Assembly (NCBI GenBank): GCA_965145485.1
Contig: CBCTCU010000002.1
Span: 66,340 to 130,339, forward strand
Source: CABQCM01 sp965145485
Lineage (GTDB): Bacteria; Bacillota; Clostridia; Oscillospirales; Acutalibacteraceae
Length of the DNA: 64,000 bases
Direction of reading: 5' to 3'
Made by a program: the position numbers and the translations under genes. The notes beneath the pieces are model-generated. The model saw nothing but the letters and a program-made list of their open reading frames with translations, was not told the DNA's origin and ran no database searches. This document shows, piece by piece, positions 16,695 through 25,559 of the stretch. Positions within the stretch are counted from its first letter, which is position 1; the number at the start of each line of letters is the position of its first letter.

Positions 16695-18633
16695 AAAAAT
16701 GGAGCTGGTTAACATCACCGGCTGCTTCGATTCCCTCGACCGTGTGGCGGCGCTCTGTCTGCAGAGCGGATGCTTTCAACTCGAGTCGACCGACGATTAC
16801 CTCAAAAACCTGGAAGGCGCCTCGCGCATTGTGGAGGAAAATCCCTTTAAGCAGCCCCTGCAGCGGCTACGTACCATCATCCTGTCGATGGGGGAGCAGC
16901 CGGGCGGCCAGAATGTGACCCTGTCCTCCATCGGAGTATTGGGAGGCATTGCCGACTACGAGGCCGACATCGCCCAGATTGAAGAGCGCATCGGCAGCAT
17001 CCAGTCCGAGAGGGAATCTCTCCGGGCCGAGGCCGGCCGGCTGAGGGCCACCGAGCAGCAGCTGGAGCATTTTGCCGGGCTGGATATGGATCTGCATTCG
17101 GCTCAGCATACGCAGTATGTTACCATTCGGTTCGGCCGGCTGCCGGTGGAGAGTTACAAGCTGCTCGATGCCTACAGCGACAACCCGTATATCCTGTTTG
17201 TCCCCATTTCGAGCGACAAAAAATACCACTGGGGAATGTACGCCGCCCCTTCGGCCCATATCAGCGACGTTGACCGGGTCTTTGCCGGGTTGTTTTTCGA
17301 GCGGCTGAGCATACCGGAGGTCAGCGGCCACGCGGGGGACGCTATCGCCCATTGCCAGGCCAGACGCCGGGAGATCGACGAGCGCCTGGCCGAGCTGGAT
17401 CGTTCGGCCGCCGAGTATTGGCAGACCGAACGGGAGCACTGCCTGGAGGTTTACGCTTCCCTGCTGCGGCGCAACAAAATATTTGAAATCCGGCAAAACG
17501 CCGTTTCCTGCTCCGGCCGGTTTGTTCGGCTGTTCATCCTGCGGGGCTGGGTTCCGAGCGGATGCCGGGAAGAGTTTGAGAAGTCCTTTGAGACCGTTCC
17601 GGAGGTTGAGCTTACCTTTGAGCAGCCGGATCAGGTGCACCAGATCACCCCGCCGGTCAAGCTCAAAAATCACAAGCTGTTCCGGCCTTACGAATTCTAC
17701 GTCAAAATGTTCGGCGTGCCAAAGTACAACGAGATCGACCCGACCGCCTTTGTGGCGATCACCTACACCATTTTGTACGGCATTATGTTCGCCGACCTGG
17801 GGCAGGGGATTCTGCTGGCCATTGCCGGCTGGGTCATGTCCCGCAAGATGAAGATGGAGCTCGGCCGCATTCTCATCCCCTGCGGCATCGCCGGCGCCTT
17901 CTTTGGGGTGGTGTTCGGCTCGGTTTTCGGTTTTGAGCACGCGCTCGACCCGCTTTACCGCGCGCTGGGCTTTGACGGAAAGCCGATTGAGGTCATGGCC
18001 TCTTCCAGCATGATGAACATTCTCATCGCCGCCGTCGTCATCGGCGTCGCCCTGATGTATGTGGCCATGCTGCTCAACATTTACTCCTGTATCCGCCAGC
18101 ACAACATCGGCGGCGCGCTCTTTGGCCAAAACGGGTTGACCGGGCTTGTGCTCTATACGGGCATCATCCTGCTTCTGCTGTCGATGGTGCTCCCCATCGG
18201 GATTCCCACGCTGCCGGTGGGCATCGTGGGCGTGGCGCTGCCGCTGGTGCTGCTGTGGATCCAGCAGCCTCTCATCAAGCTGTGCAACCGCGACCCCGAC
18301 TGGAAGCCCGAGAGCTGGGGCGGATACCTGGTGGAAGGCTTTTTTGAGGCCTTTGAATCGTTCCTGGGCTATGTAACCAACACTGTGTCCTTCCTGCGGG
18401 TGGGGGCTTTCGTGCTGGTGCACGCCAGCATGATGATGGTCTTTTTCACCCTTGGCGAGATGATGGGCGGCGTCGGTTATGTTATCATGATTGTCGTGGG
18501 CAACATCATCGTCCTTGGGCTGGAGGGGCTGCTCGTCGGCGTGCAGAGCCTGCGTCTGGAATTCTACGAGATGTTCAGCCGCTTTTACGAGGGCTCGGGC
18601 AAGGCCTACGCCCCCGTATCGGTTCAGGACTAA
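16684..18633 (+). CDS. ntpI: V/A-type ATPase subunit I (a subunit)
   Basis: Membrane stator that carries the ion half-channels against the K ring. 649 residues. The N-terminal half (about 1-340) is soluble with a coiled coil near 90-130; the C-terminal half has about seven or eight membrane helices from residue 350. Helix VGAFVLVHASMMMVFFTL near 575 matches the family's conserved late helix, and SFLRVGAFVL contains the Arg expected to face the rotor carboxylate. The ATG overlaps the subunit C stop region. Normal length for the family. Confidence 0.93.
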   Translation: MSVEKMELVNITGCFDSLDRVAALCLQSGCFQLESTDDYLKNLEGASRIVEENPFKQPLQRLRTIILSMGEQPGGQNVTLSSIGVLGGIADYEADIAQIEERIGSIQSERESLRAEAGRLRATEQQLEHFAGLDMDLHSAQHTQYVTIRFGRLPVESYKLLDAYSDNPYILFVPISSDKKYHWGMYAAPSAHISDVDRVFAGLFFERLSIPEVSGHAGDAIAHCQARRREIDERLAELDRSAAEYWQTEREHCLEVYASLLRRNKIFEIRQNAVSCSGRFVRLFILRGWVPSGCREEFEKSFETVPEVELTFEQPDQVHQITPPVKLKNHKLFRPYEFYVKMFGVPKYNEIDPTAFVAITYTILYGIMFADLGQGILLAIAGWVMSRKMKMELGRILIPCGIAGAFFGVVFGSVFGFEHALDPLYRALGFDGKPIEVMASSSMMNILIAAVVIGVALMYVAMLLNIYSCIRQHNIGGALFGQNGLTGLVLYTGIILLLLSMVLPIGIPTLPVGIVGVALPLVLLWIQQPLIKLCNRDPDWKPESWGGYLVEGFFEAFESFLGYVTNTVSFLRVGAFVLVHASMMMVFFTLGEMMGGVGYVIMIVVGNIIVLGLEGLLVGVQSLRLEFYEMFSRFYEGSGKAYAPVSVQD

Positions 18634-18700
18634 ACCAAGGCCGCTATTGTATGCAGCAGCGATAGAACGCTGAATCATTGTAAAAAATGGAGGTACCACC

Positions 18701-19132
18701 ATGTTCGACGTTATTTTCATGCTCATCCCCCCCGTAGCCATTTTCGTTGCCGTCTATGCGGCGCTGCGCTCTTTCCAGAGGGGCAAAAGCGGCTCGCGCG
18801 CAATGAAGACACACTTTGTGACCTTGGTTTGCATGAGCGTTCTGTGCCTGTGCTTTACCCTGGGCGCCTCGGCCGCCACAACGCCCGAGGCAGCGCAGGA
18901 GGTGGCCGCCAGCGCTTCCAACGCCGGCATGGGCTACCTGGCAGCCGCCCTCTCCACCGGGCTTGCCGCCATCGGCGGCGGTATTGCGCTGGGGTCGAGC
19001 GTCCCCGCGGCCATCGGAGCCACCAGTGAGAACCCCAAGGCGTTTGGTAAATCCCTGATCTTCGTCGCGTTGGGTGAAACGCTGGCCCTTTACGGCCTGA
19101 TTATTTCCTTCATGATCATCACCAGGCTGTAA
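18701..19132 (+). CDS. ntpK: V/A-type ATPase rotor-ring subunit K (c), atypical N-terminal half
   Basis: Proteolipid that forms the rotor ring. 143 residues. Only the C-terminal half (76-143) is a recognisable c-type hairpin: a small-residue-rich first helix (AAIGGGIALGSS) and an outer helix with the ion-binding Glu126 in VALGETLALYGLI. The N-terminal half has a membrane helix (5-22) and a signal-peptide-like one (35-58, ending LGASA) that do not look like a second c hairpin, so each subunit would carry one carboxylate. Thr127 and Tyr131 after Glu126 resemble sodium-binding rings, but the helix-1 Gln is replaced by Leu. GGAGG precedes the ATG. Confidence 0.88.
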   Translation: MFDVIFMLIPPVAIFVAVYAALRSFQRGKSGSRAMKTHFVTLVCMSVLCLCFTLGASAATTPEAAQEVAASASNAGMGYLAAALSTGLAAIGGGIALGSSVPAAIGATSENPKAFGKSLIFVALGETLALYGLIISFMIITRL

Positions 19133-19253
19133 GCGTTCTCTTCCGCGGCCTGGTAGAGGAGTCATCCCCCGGTGCCCTTTCCGGCCAGGGGGGAGAAAGG
19201 GGCTGTTTTGGCCTTGCGGCCATCGATATCCCACGAACAGGAGGAAGCCGTCC

Positions 19254-19562
19254 ATGCAACTGTACCTCATCAGCGATAATCACGACACCCTGGTTGGCCT
19301 GCGTCTGGCCGGCATTGACGGGGTGGTGGTGCACACCGCGCAGCAGGTGCGTTCCGCCCTGCTGTCGGCCATCGACAATCCCGAAATTGGCATTGTCCTG
19401 CTGACCGAGAAGCTGGTGGCCCTTTCTCCCGATCTGGTGTACGATCTCAAGCTCAACCGGCAGAGGCCGCTGATCGTTGAAATTCCCGACCGGCATGGCT
19501 CCGGGCGCGGAAGCGAGTCGATTACCCGGTACATCCGCGACGCCATTGGCGTCAAGATATAG
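19254..19562 (+). CDS. ntpG: V/A-type ATPase subunit F
   Basis: Rotor-shaft subunit that binds the D subunit and modulates activity. 102 residues in a Rossmann-like alternation of strands and helices: LYLISDNHDTLVGLRLAGIDG at the N-terminus, then IGIVLLTEKL and PLIVEIPD. The IGIVLLTE strand is typical of the family. AGGAGGAAG precedes the ATG. The preceding 120-bp gap after ntpK contains no T-tract, so the operon probably reads through. Confidence 0.9.
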   Translation: MQLYLISDNHDTLVGLRLAGIDGVVVHTAQQVRSALLSAIDNPEIGIVLLTEKLVALSPDLVYDLKLNRQRPLIVEIPDRHGSGRGSESITRYIRDAIGVKI

Positions 19563-19573
19563 AGGTGAAGCAG

Positions 19574-20167
19574 GTGTCTGTATCCAAAATTGATACCATC
19601 CTGTCGGCCATCCGCGAGGAGGCGGCCCGGCAGCAGAGTAAGATTCAGCAGCAGACCGAGCAGAAGATGCAGGACGAGCTGGCCCGCGCCGAGGCCGAGG
19701 TGTTGCAGGAGACCTACGACATGATCAAGCGGCGTTCGGCGGCCATCCGGCAGGAGGCGGGGCAGCGGATATCCCAAAACGAGCAGGCGGCCCGTCACAG
19801 CCTGTTGCAGAGGCGGCAGGCCATTATGGACGAGATTTTTGCCTCGGCCGCTGAGCGGCTGAAAGACTTTGCCGCCTCGGCGGATTATCCTGCTTTTTTG
19901 CAAAAAAGCGCCGCCCGTATGGCTCAGACGGCGGGGGAGGCTTCGGTGACGTTATTCCTCCGGCCGGATGATCTGGCAGCGGCGGAAGATCTGAAAAAGG
20001 CCTTTTCCGGGCAGGTGGAGCTGTGCGCGGATGAGACCATCCGCATCGGCGGCCTGCGCGCCGAGCTGCCGGGCAAACGGCTCCGGCTCGACGACACGCT
20101 GGACTGCCGGCTTGAATCCCAGCGGGAATGGTTTATGGAGCATTCCGGGCTGACCATCTCGGCATAA
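19574..20167 (+). CDS. ntpE: V/A-type ATPase subunit E
   Basis: Peripheral-stalk subunit that holds the A3B3 head. 197 residues: a long charged N-terminal helix (about 1-100, Gln/Glu/Arg-rich) and a C-terminal alpha/beta domain with VTLFLRPDDLAAAEDL and IRIGGLRAELPGKRL, where most relatives have a G-G motif. GTG 19574 is chosen because GAGG lies 8 nt before it; GTG 19565 is a near alternative with no site. It starts 11 bp after subunit F. Confidence 0.87.
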   Translation: MSVSKIDTILSAIREEAARQQSKIQQQTEQKMQDELARAEAEVLQETYDMIKRRSAAIRQEAGQRISQNEQAARHSLLQRRQAIMDEIFASAAERLKDFAASADYPAFLQKSAARMAQTAGEASVTLFLRPDDLAAAEDLKKAFSGQVELCADETIRIGGLRAELPGKRLRLDDTLDCRLESQREWFMEHSGLTISA

Positions 20168-20238
20168 GCTGATTCGGGCGGGCGCGTCGCCTGTCCTTCG
20201 GCGTGAGACGGTGACAGCGCAATCCAAGGAGGTACCTC

Positions 20239-22008
20239 ATGCAAAACAATGTGATATACGGTATCAACGGACCGGTCGTCACGGTGGCCAATACCGAGGA
20301 CTTCTCCATGCAGGAGATGGTCTATGTCGGTGAGGAGCGCCTGGTGGGCGAGGTCATCGGCGTCAACAGCGAGTATACCATCATCCAGGTCTACGAGGTC
20401 ACGACGGGGCTCAAACCCGGCGACCCGGTCATCTCCACCGGTTCCTCCATGTCGGTCACGCTGGGGCCGGGTATCATCAGCAATATTTTTGACGGCATCG
20501 AGCGCCCCCTCCCGGTTTTTGCCGAGAAGGGGGGGAGCTTCATCGAGCGGGGCAGCAGCGTTGAGAATTTGGATTCCGACCGGCTGTGGGACGTGACTAT
20601 CACCGTCTCGCAGGGCGATGAGCTCACCGGCGGGCAGGTCTACGCCCAGTGCCCGGAAACCGACGCGATTGTCCACCGCTGCCTGGTTCCGGTTGGATTG
20701 TCCGGCCGGGTGACCAAGGTCGCGCCCAACGGCCAGTACCGCATTCACGACACGGTGGTCACCTTAACCGACGACCAGGGGAAGGAGCATCCCCTCACCC
20801 TCTGCCAGAAGTGGCCCATCCGTCAGCCCCGGCCGGTGGCCAGGCGGCGCAGCTCCGACCGGCCGCTCATCACGGGGCAAAGGATCATCGACACCCTGTT
20901 CCCCCTGTGCAAGGGGGGCGCGGCCGCCATCCCCGGCGGCTTTGGCACCGGCAAGACCATGACCCAGCATCAGCTGGCCAAGTGGTGCGACGCCGACATC
21001 ATCATCTATGTGGGCTGCGGCGAGCGGGGCAACGAGATGACCCAGGTGCTCGACGAATTTGGCGAGCTGGTCGACCCGCGCACCGGCCGCAAGCTGACCG
21101 ACCGCACGGTGCTCATCGCCAATACCTCCAACATGCCGGTGGCCGCCCGCGAGGCTTCGATTTATACCGGCATCACGTTGGCGGAATATTACCGTGATAT
21201 GGGCTATGACGTGGCCATGATGGCCGATTCCACCTCCCGTTGGGCCGAGGCCCTGCGTGAAATTTCCGGCCGCTTGGAGGAAATGCCGGCCGAAGAGGGC
21301 TTCCCCGCCTATCTGCCCAGCCGCCTGGCGGCCTTTTACGAGCGCACCGGCCTGGTCGAGACCCTGTGCGGCCGGGAGGGGTCGGTGACGGTCATCGGGG
21401 CGGTTTCGCCGCAGGGCGCCGACTTTTCCGAGCCGGTGACCCAGAATACCAAGCGCTTTACCCGCTGCTTCTGGGCACTGGACAAATCCCTCGCCTATGC
21501 CCGCCATTACCCGGCGATCAACTGGATTCAGAGCTATTCGGAATACGATACCATGCTCTCGGGCTGGTATGAGAAGAATGTCGACCCCAATTTCATGCGC
21601 CTGCGGTCGGAGATTATGGTGCTCCTGCGTGAGGAGAGCTCGCTGATGGAAATCGTCAAGCTCATCGGCTCGGACGTTCTGCCCGACGACCAGAAGCTGG
21701 TGATTGAGATCGCCAAGGTCATCCGGGTCGGCTTTTTGCAGCAGAACGCCTACCATGCCGACGACACCTATGTGCCGCTGAGCAAGCAGTTTTTGATGAT
21801 GAAGGCCATACTGCACCTGTACCACAAGGCCAAGGGCCTGGTGGACCGGGCCATTCCCATCAGCGCCATCTTGCAGACCGGCCTGTTTGAAAAGCTGGGG
21901 CGGATGAAATACGACATCCCCAACGACAAGCCGTCGCTGTTTGACGATCTGCTGAGTGAAATCGACCAGCAGCTTGATAAGCTGGAGAAGGAGGGGGCTC
22001 TCGTATGA
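20239..22008 (+). CDS. ntpA: V/A-type ATPase catalytic subunit A
   Basis: Catalytic ATPase subunit. 589 residues. The P-loop GGFGTGKT is at about 233-240, followed by YVGCGERGNEM and the ATP-site segment MADSTSRWAEALREISGRL. The inserted non-homologous region characteristic of A/V-type alpha subunits (about 115-205) is present. GGAGG precedes the ATG. It overlaps subunit B by 4 bp (ATGA). Direction of work (ATP synthesis or ion pumping) is not decided by sequence. Confidence 0.98.
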   Translation: MQNNVIYGINGPVVTVANTEDFSMQEMVYVGEERLVGEVIGVNSEYTIIQVYEVTTGLKPGDPVISTGSSMSVTLGPGIISNIFDGIERPLPVFAEKGGSFIERGSSVENLDSDRLWDVTITVSQGDELTGGQVYAQCPETDAIVHRCLVPVGLSGRVTKVAPNGQYRIHDTVVTLTDDQGKEHPLTLCQKWPIRQPRPVARRRSSDRPLITGQRIIDTLFPLCKGGAAAIPGGFGTGKTMTQHQLAKWCDADIIIYVGCGERGNEMTQVLDEFGELVDPRTGRKLTDRTVLIANTSNMPVAAREASIYTGITLAEYYRDMGYDVAMMADSTSRWAEALREISGRLEEMPAEEGFPAYLPSRLAAFYERTGLVETLCGREGSVTVIGAVSPQGADFSEPVTQNTKRFTRCFWALDKSLAYARHYPAINWIQSYSEYDTMLSGWYEKNVDPNFMRLRSEIMVLLREESSLMEIVKLIGSDVLPDDQKLVIEIAKVIRVGFLQQNAYHADDTYVPLSKQFLMMKAILHLYHKAKGLVDRAIPISAILQTGLFEKLGRMKYDIPNDKPSLFDDLLSEIDQQLDKLEKEGALV

Positions 22009-23387
22009 TTATCGAACACATCGGGCTGAGTGAAATCAGCGGTTCCCTCGTGGTGCTCGACGGCGTGCAGGGCGCCGCTTTTGAAGAAGTGGTGGAGCTT
22101 CGCCTCGACAACGGCACCACCCGCATGGGCCGCGTGGTGCAGATCGACGGCGACCGGGTCGTCATCCAGGTGTTTGAGGGAACCTCGGGCGTTTCGCTCA
22201 AAAACACCCGCACCGTCTTTACCGCCCATCCCATGGAGATGCCCCTTTCCCCCGAGCTGCTGGGGAGGGTTTTCGACGGCGCCGGCCGGCCGGCCGACGG
22301 AATGGGGGAGATCTTCCCCACCGCCCATATGGATATCAACGGCCTGCCCATCAACCCCGTCTCGCGGGAATATCCGCGCAACTACATCGCCACCGGCATC
22401 TCCTCCATCGACGTGATGTCCACCCTGATCCGGGGGCAGAAGCTGCCCATCTTCTCCGGCTCGGGTATGAAGCATAACGAGCTTGCCGCCCAGATTGTCC
22501 GCCAGGCCCGCGTGGGGGATGAAACCGAGGGCTTTGCCATCGTCTTTGCGGCCATGGGGGTGCAAAACGACATTGCCGACTATTTCCGGCGGGTGTTTGA
22601 AGCGTCGGGGGTGCTCAAGCGGGTGGTCATGTTTTTAAACCTCTCCAACGACCCCATCATCGAGCGTATCCTGACCCCGCGCTGCGCCCTGACCGCGGCC
22701 GAGTACCTGGCCTTTGAACTGGGCATGCACATCCTGGTGGTCATGACCGATATGACCTCCTACGCCGAGGCCTGCCGTGAATTCAGCTCGTCCAAGGGCG
22801 AGATCCCGGGCAGGAAGGGCTACCCCGGCTATCTCTACTCCGATCTCGCATCGCTGTACGAGCGTGCCGGCATGATTAAGGGCAAGCGCGGCTCGGTCAC
22901 CCAGCTCCCGATCCTGACCATGCCCAACGACGACATCACCCACCCGGTGCCCGACCTGACCGGCTATATCACCGAGGGGCAGATCGTGCTCGACCGCCAG
23001 TTGGATTCGATGGGGATTTACCCGCCGGTGAGCGTGCTGATGTCCCTCTCCCGCCTGATGAAGGACGGTATCGGCGAGGGCTTCACGCGGGAGGACCACG
23101 CCCCCTTGAGCAACCAGCTCTTTGCCTGCTGCGCCAAGGTGCAGGACGCCCGCTCGCTTGCCTCGGTCATCGGTGAGGACGAGTTGAGCGAAACCGATAA
23201 ACTGTACATCGACTTTGGCCGGGAATTTGAGAACCGTTTTCTGCGCCAGAGCGAGAATGAGAACCGCACCATGGAGCAGTCGCTTGACCTGGGGTGGGAG
23301 TTGCTGTCCATCCTTCCGCGCGGCGAACTGGACCGCCTCGACGACAAGATTGTCGAGAAATACTACAAGCCCAAGCGGGACGAATAA
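22005..23387 (+). CDS. ntpB: V/A-type ATPase regulatory subunit B
   Basis: Non-catalytic nucleotide-binding partner of subunit A. 460 residues. Where subunit A has a P-loop this protein reads FSGSGMKHNELAAQI, the family's degenerate form. The segments MTDMTSYAEACREFSSS and GYPGYLYSDLASLYERAG are highly characteristic. The start codon overlaps the stop of ntpA, giving fixed stoichiometry by coupling. Confidence 0.98.
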   Translation: MIIEHIGLSEISGSLVVLDGVQGAAFEEVVELRLDNGTTRMGRVVQIDGDRVVIQVFEGTSGVSLKNTRTVFTAHPMEMPLSPELLGRVFDGAGRPADGMGEIFPTAHMDINGLPINPVSREYPRNYIATGISSIDVMSTLIRGQKLPIFSGSGMKHNELAAQIVRQARVGDETEGFAIVFAAMGVQNDIADYFRRVFEASGVLKRVVMFLNLSNDPIIERILTPRCALTAAEYLAFELGMHILVVMTDMTSYAEACREFSSSKGEIPGRKGYPGYLYSDLASLYERAGMIKGKRGSVTQLPILTMPNDDITHPVPDLTGYITEGQIVLDRQLDSMGIYPPVSVLMSLSRLMKDGIGEGFTREDHAPLSNQLFACCAKVQDARSLASVIGEDELSETDKLYIDFGREFENRFLRQSENENRTMEQSLDLGWELLSILPRGELDRLDDKIVEKYYKPKRDE

Positions 23388-23444
23388 AGCGCATCACCCT
23401 GCGCCGTACGGCAGTGTAATTTGGTTTGAAAGGAGTCGAAGCCT

Positions 23445-24056
23445 GTGCCCGTTCAAATGAATCCCACCAAGGGGAACCTGATGGCCGCGAAAAAATCGCT
23501 TGATCTTGCCCGGGTCGGCTTTGACCTGCTCGACCGCAAGCGGAATATCCTCATCCGCGAGACTATGGCCATGATCGATACGGCCAACGAAATCCAGCAG
23601 CAGATCGACTCGACCTACGCCGAGGCCTATCGGGCACTGCAATACGCCAACGTTACGCTCGGCATATGCGACCGGGCGGCCAAATCGGTGCCCATTGAAA
23701 ACGGCGTGAGCATCGCCTTTCGCAGCGTGATGGGAGTTGAGATTCCCATGGTGTCTTTTGACCCTAATCCGGTGCGCAATTATTATGGATTCCAGTCGAC
23801 CAACGCCATGCTCGACGAGGCGTTTATGAAGTTTGATTCGGTCAAAAAGCTGACCGTTAAGCTTGCCGAGGTGGAAAACAGCGTCTACCGGCTGGCCGAC
23901 GCCATCAAAAAGACCCAAAAGAGGGCCAATGCCTTAAAGAATATTGTGATCCCCCGCTTTACCGAGACCATCAAGTTTATCACCGAGGCGCTCGAAGAAA
24001 AGGAGCGGGAGGAATTTGCCCGCATGAAGGTCATCAAGATGACCAAGAGCAAGTGA
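23445..24056 (+). CDS. ntpD: V/A-type ATPase central-axle subunit D
   Basis: Coiled-coil rotor axle. 203 residues. The N-terminal motif PTKGNLMAAKKSLDLARVGFDLLDRKR begins at residue 7; RVGFDLLDRKRNIL and the C-terminal NALKNIVIPRF are family signatures. GTG start with AAAGGAG 9 nt upstream. It is the last gene of the operon and is followed by a terminator hairpin. Confidence 0.97.
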   Translation: MPVQMNPTKGNLMAAKKSLDLARVGFDLLDRKRNILIRETMAMIDTANEIQQQIDSTYAEAYRALQYANVTLGICDRAAKSVPIENGVSIAFRSVMGVEIPMVSFDPNPVRNYYGFQSTNAMLDEAFMKFDSVKKLTVKLAEVENSVYRLADAIKKTQKRANALKNIVIPRFTETIKFITEALEEKEREEFARMKVIKMTKSK

Positions 24057-24082
24057 ATAGTGCGCGCTACATGGAAGAAAAA

Positions 24083-24122
24083 ACACACGGCAGACTGTAT
24101 CAGGTCTACCGTGTGTTTTTTT
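24083..24122. terminator. Terminator after the ATPase operon, bidirectional
   Basis: Stem ACACACGG...CCGTGTGT with an inner AGAC/GTCT extension, followed by seven T on the plus strand. A run of A on the other side would serve the minus-strand XRE gene as well. Confidence 0.85.
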
Positions 24123-24137
24123 GATGCATGATATGAG

Positions 24138-24626
24138 TCATTCTTGGCTTATACGGCCAAAATCGAAAAGCTGTTTCACTTCCACGCCGAGGACGTCGGC
24201 AATACGGAACAGGACGGTTGTCGTAAAAGGGGTAGGTACATTGGGGGCCTCGATATTGCTCATGTGGGTACGGCTAATTCCGATCTTTTCCGCTAAGTCC
24301 AATTGTGTCATATTAGCGCGTTTTCTGTAATAACTAATGTTGTTTCCCAGCAGGCGGTAGATTTCGTTGTGTTCCATGCTACTCTCCAGGCCGACAAAAA
24401 AATCATCGTATGTGCACTGATATAATTTACGTAGCGTCGTTATCATGCTGATCGGGATATTGAGTTCTCCCGCCTCGTATTTCGCGTATGTGCTTCGGCC
24501 AATGTCACAGGAGTTTAATTGCAATAGTGCGCACAGTTTTTCTTGCGATAATCTATGCTGTTTTCGTAGCATGCGGAGATTATCACCCATATTTTGGTCA
24601 CACTTCAGTTTTAAATTTTGTCTCAT
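24138..24626 (-). CDS. Tandem-HTH XRE-family regulator
   Basis: Predicted DNA-binding repressor of about 162 residues with two Cro/C1-type helix-turn-helix domains. The first (about 10-80) contains NLRMLRKQHRLSQEKLCALL and IGRSTYAKYEAGELNI; the second (about 95-155) contains ISYYRKRANMTQLDLAEKIG and ISRTHMSNIE. The first domain is a close paralogue of the regulator at 25156-25428. I start at ATG 24626, by alignment with that paralogue and because a TATAAT lies upstream at 24684-24679; ATG 24680 overlaps that box and has no ribosome site. It is read away from, and shares its promoter region with, the 24754 gene. Confidence 0.82.
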   Translation of the reverse strand: MRQNLKLKCDQNMGDNLRMLRKQHRLSQEKLCALLQLNSCDIGRSTYAKYEAGELNIPISMITTLRKLYQCTYDDFFVGLESSMEHNEIYRLLGNNISYYRKRANMTQLDLAEKIGISRTHMSNIEAPNVPTPFTTTVLFRIADVLGVEVKQLFDFGRISQE

Positions 24627-24649
24627 AACTTTGGCCCCGAAATACAAGT

Positions 24650-24722
24650 ATTGACCAATATTGGTTGCAACTATTTCCATTATATGCTATACTACACCCA
24701 AATATTGACCGCTATACTGATC
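24650..24722. promoter_or_regulatory. Overlapping divergent promoters with operators A and B
   Basis: Plus strand: TTGCAA (24665-24670), 17 bp, extended -10 TGCTATACT (24688-24693). Minus strand: TATAAT (24684-24679) with a weak -35 at 24707-24702. The two promoters overlap. Operator A (ATTGACC-N3-ATTGGTT, 24650-24666, containing the palindrome ACCAATATTGGT) covers the plus -35. Operator B (ATTGACC-N5-ACTGATC, 24704-24722) covers the minus -35. This arrangement would make the two transcription directions mutually exclusive. Confidence 0.6.
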
Positions 24723-24753
24723 GGAACTGAGCTTTTTATGAGGAGACGGTGTT

Positions 24754-25140
24754 ATGGAGAATAAATTTTTCTTTCTTACTGATAAACAAACCACAGCGTA
24801 TACTTTGAGACGAAAAGGCTTGTCTTATAAAGCGATTGGTCAAGCTATGGACAATATAACACCAAGTGCCGCGCGTGAATTGGTTTTGAATGCCCAACGC
24901 GGAATTCGTTCTTATGAGCGTCATCTCAAAGCATTGGAAAAGAACCAAGACCTGCTAAATTTTACATTGTCCAGGGGAGAAATGAAAATGGTGGTATGCG
25001 GTTTAAGAATGCTTCGGGCGCACAAAACATGCCGTACCTTATTTTGGTATGACGATCTACGCTTGGAGGACAGTAAAATAGACCTGCTGATTGAAAGATC
25101 GATCGACGCTTTGTCGGAAGAAGTGGAAGGCAGAAAATAA
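24754..25140 (+). CDS. Small sigma-region-4-like helix-turn-helix protein
   Basis: 128 residues, not assigned to a named family. Residues 8-60 (LTDKQTTAYTLRRKGLSYKA, then IGQAMDNITPSAARELVLNA) follow the pattern of sigma-70 region 4/LuxR-type helix-turn-helix: L-T-x-x-Q, G-L-S-Y-K-x-I, S-A-A-R, and a trailing A-Q-R-G. The C-terminal half has no visible motif beyond two Cys and a charged end. GAGGAG precedes the ATG. The region is A+T-richer than its flanks, suggesting transfer. It is driven by the extended -10 promoter facing away from the tandem-HTH gene. Confidence 0.75.
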   Translation: MENKFFFLTDKQTTAYTLRRKGLSYKAIGQAMDNITPSAARELVLNAQRGIRSYERHLKALEKNQDLLNFTLSRGEMKMVVCGLRMLRAHKTCRTLFWYDDLRLEDSKIDLLIERSIDALSEEVEGRK

Positions 25141-25142
25141 AA

Positions 25143-25170
25143 GCCCCCAAGCATGTCACGCTTCGGGGGC
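25143..25170 (-). terminator. Terminator of the second XRE gene
   Basis: GCCCCCAAGC and GCTTCGGGGGC form a stem with one bulge. On the minus strand it is followed by TTTTATTTTC. The stop codon of the 25156 gene lies inside the stem. It could also act after the 24754 gene, whose stop is just upstream. Confidence 0.65.
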
Positions 25171-25428
25171 CGTATGGTTGGGCTCATCTACTTTCAAACC
25201 GGCAAAAAAATCATCATATTGACATCCATAAATGTCCTTGAGTGTAATCAATACGCTGATGCGAATATTGAGCTGCCCTGATTCGTATTTTTCATAGGTG
25301 CTCCTGCCAATGTCACAACCATGGCGTTGCAGCTCGGCGCATAATTTCTCTTGAGAAAAATTGTTCTGATTCCTCAGTTTACGAAGATTAGCGCCCATAT
25401 TTAGATCGCGCCTCAGTTTTTGTTCCAT
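25156..25428 (-). CDS. XRE-family regulator, paralogue of the tandem-HTH protein
   Basis: About 90 residues, one helix-turn-helix domain: NLRKLRNQNNFSQEKLCAEL, then CDIGRSTYEKYESGQLNI and a closing YDDFFAGL. It matches the first domain of the 24138 regulator closely, so duplication within the island is likely. ATG 25428 is preceded by GAGGT at 8 nt, better than ATG 25443. It is read convergently with the 24754 gene. Confidence 0.8.
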   Translation of the reverse strand: MEQKLRRDLNMGANLRKLRNQNNFSQEKLCAELQRHGCDIGRSTYEKYESGQLNIRISVLITLKDIYGCQYDDFFAGLKVDEPNHTAPEA

Positions 25429-25499
25429 TCGTCTATACCTCAACTGCCATTGATCGTCACTTTAAACTGCTTTTATTCTATGCGGAAGGCATGACAAAT

Positions 25500-25518
25500 A
25501 CTGATCTCTATATTGGTC
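25500..25518. promoter_or_regulatory. Operator C, same motif as operator B
   Basis: ACTGATC-TCTAT-ATTGGTC here and ATTGACC-GCTAT-ACTGATC at 24704-24722 share spacing, half-sites and the CTAT centre, and both are preceded by CAAATA. Operator C lies between a possible -35/-10 pair (TTGATC 25450-25455, TATTCT about 18 bp on) and the start of the 25560 gene, so one regulator may control both units. Confidence 0.55.
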
Positions 25519-25559
25519 ATTATGAAAGAATAATTCACAGTGCGAAAGGGAGAAACCTC

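Noticed and set aside
16867..18741. 624-codon minus-strand frame opposite ATPase subunit I
   Set aside because: His/Gln/Gly-rich antisense artefact of high G+C codon bias; the plus strand is a complete family member.
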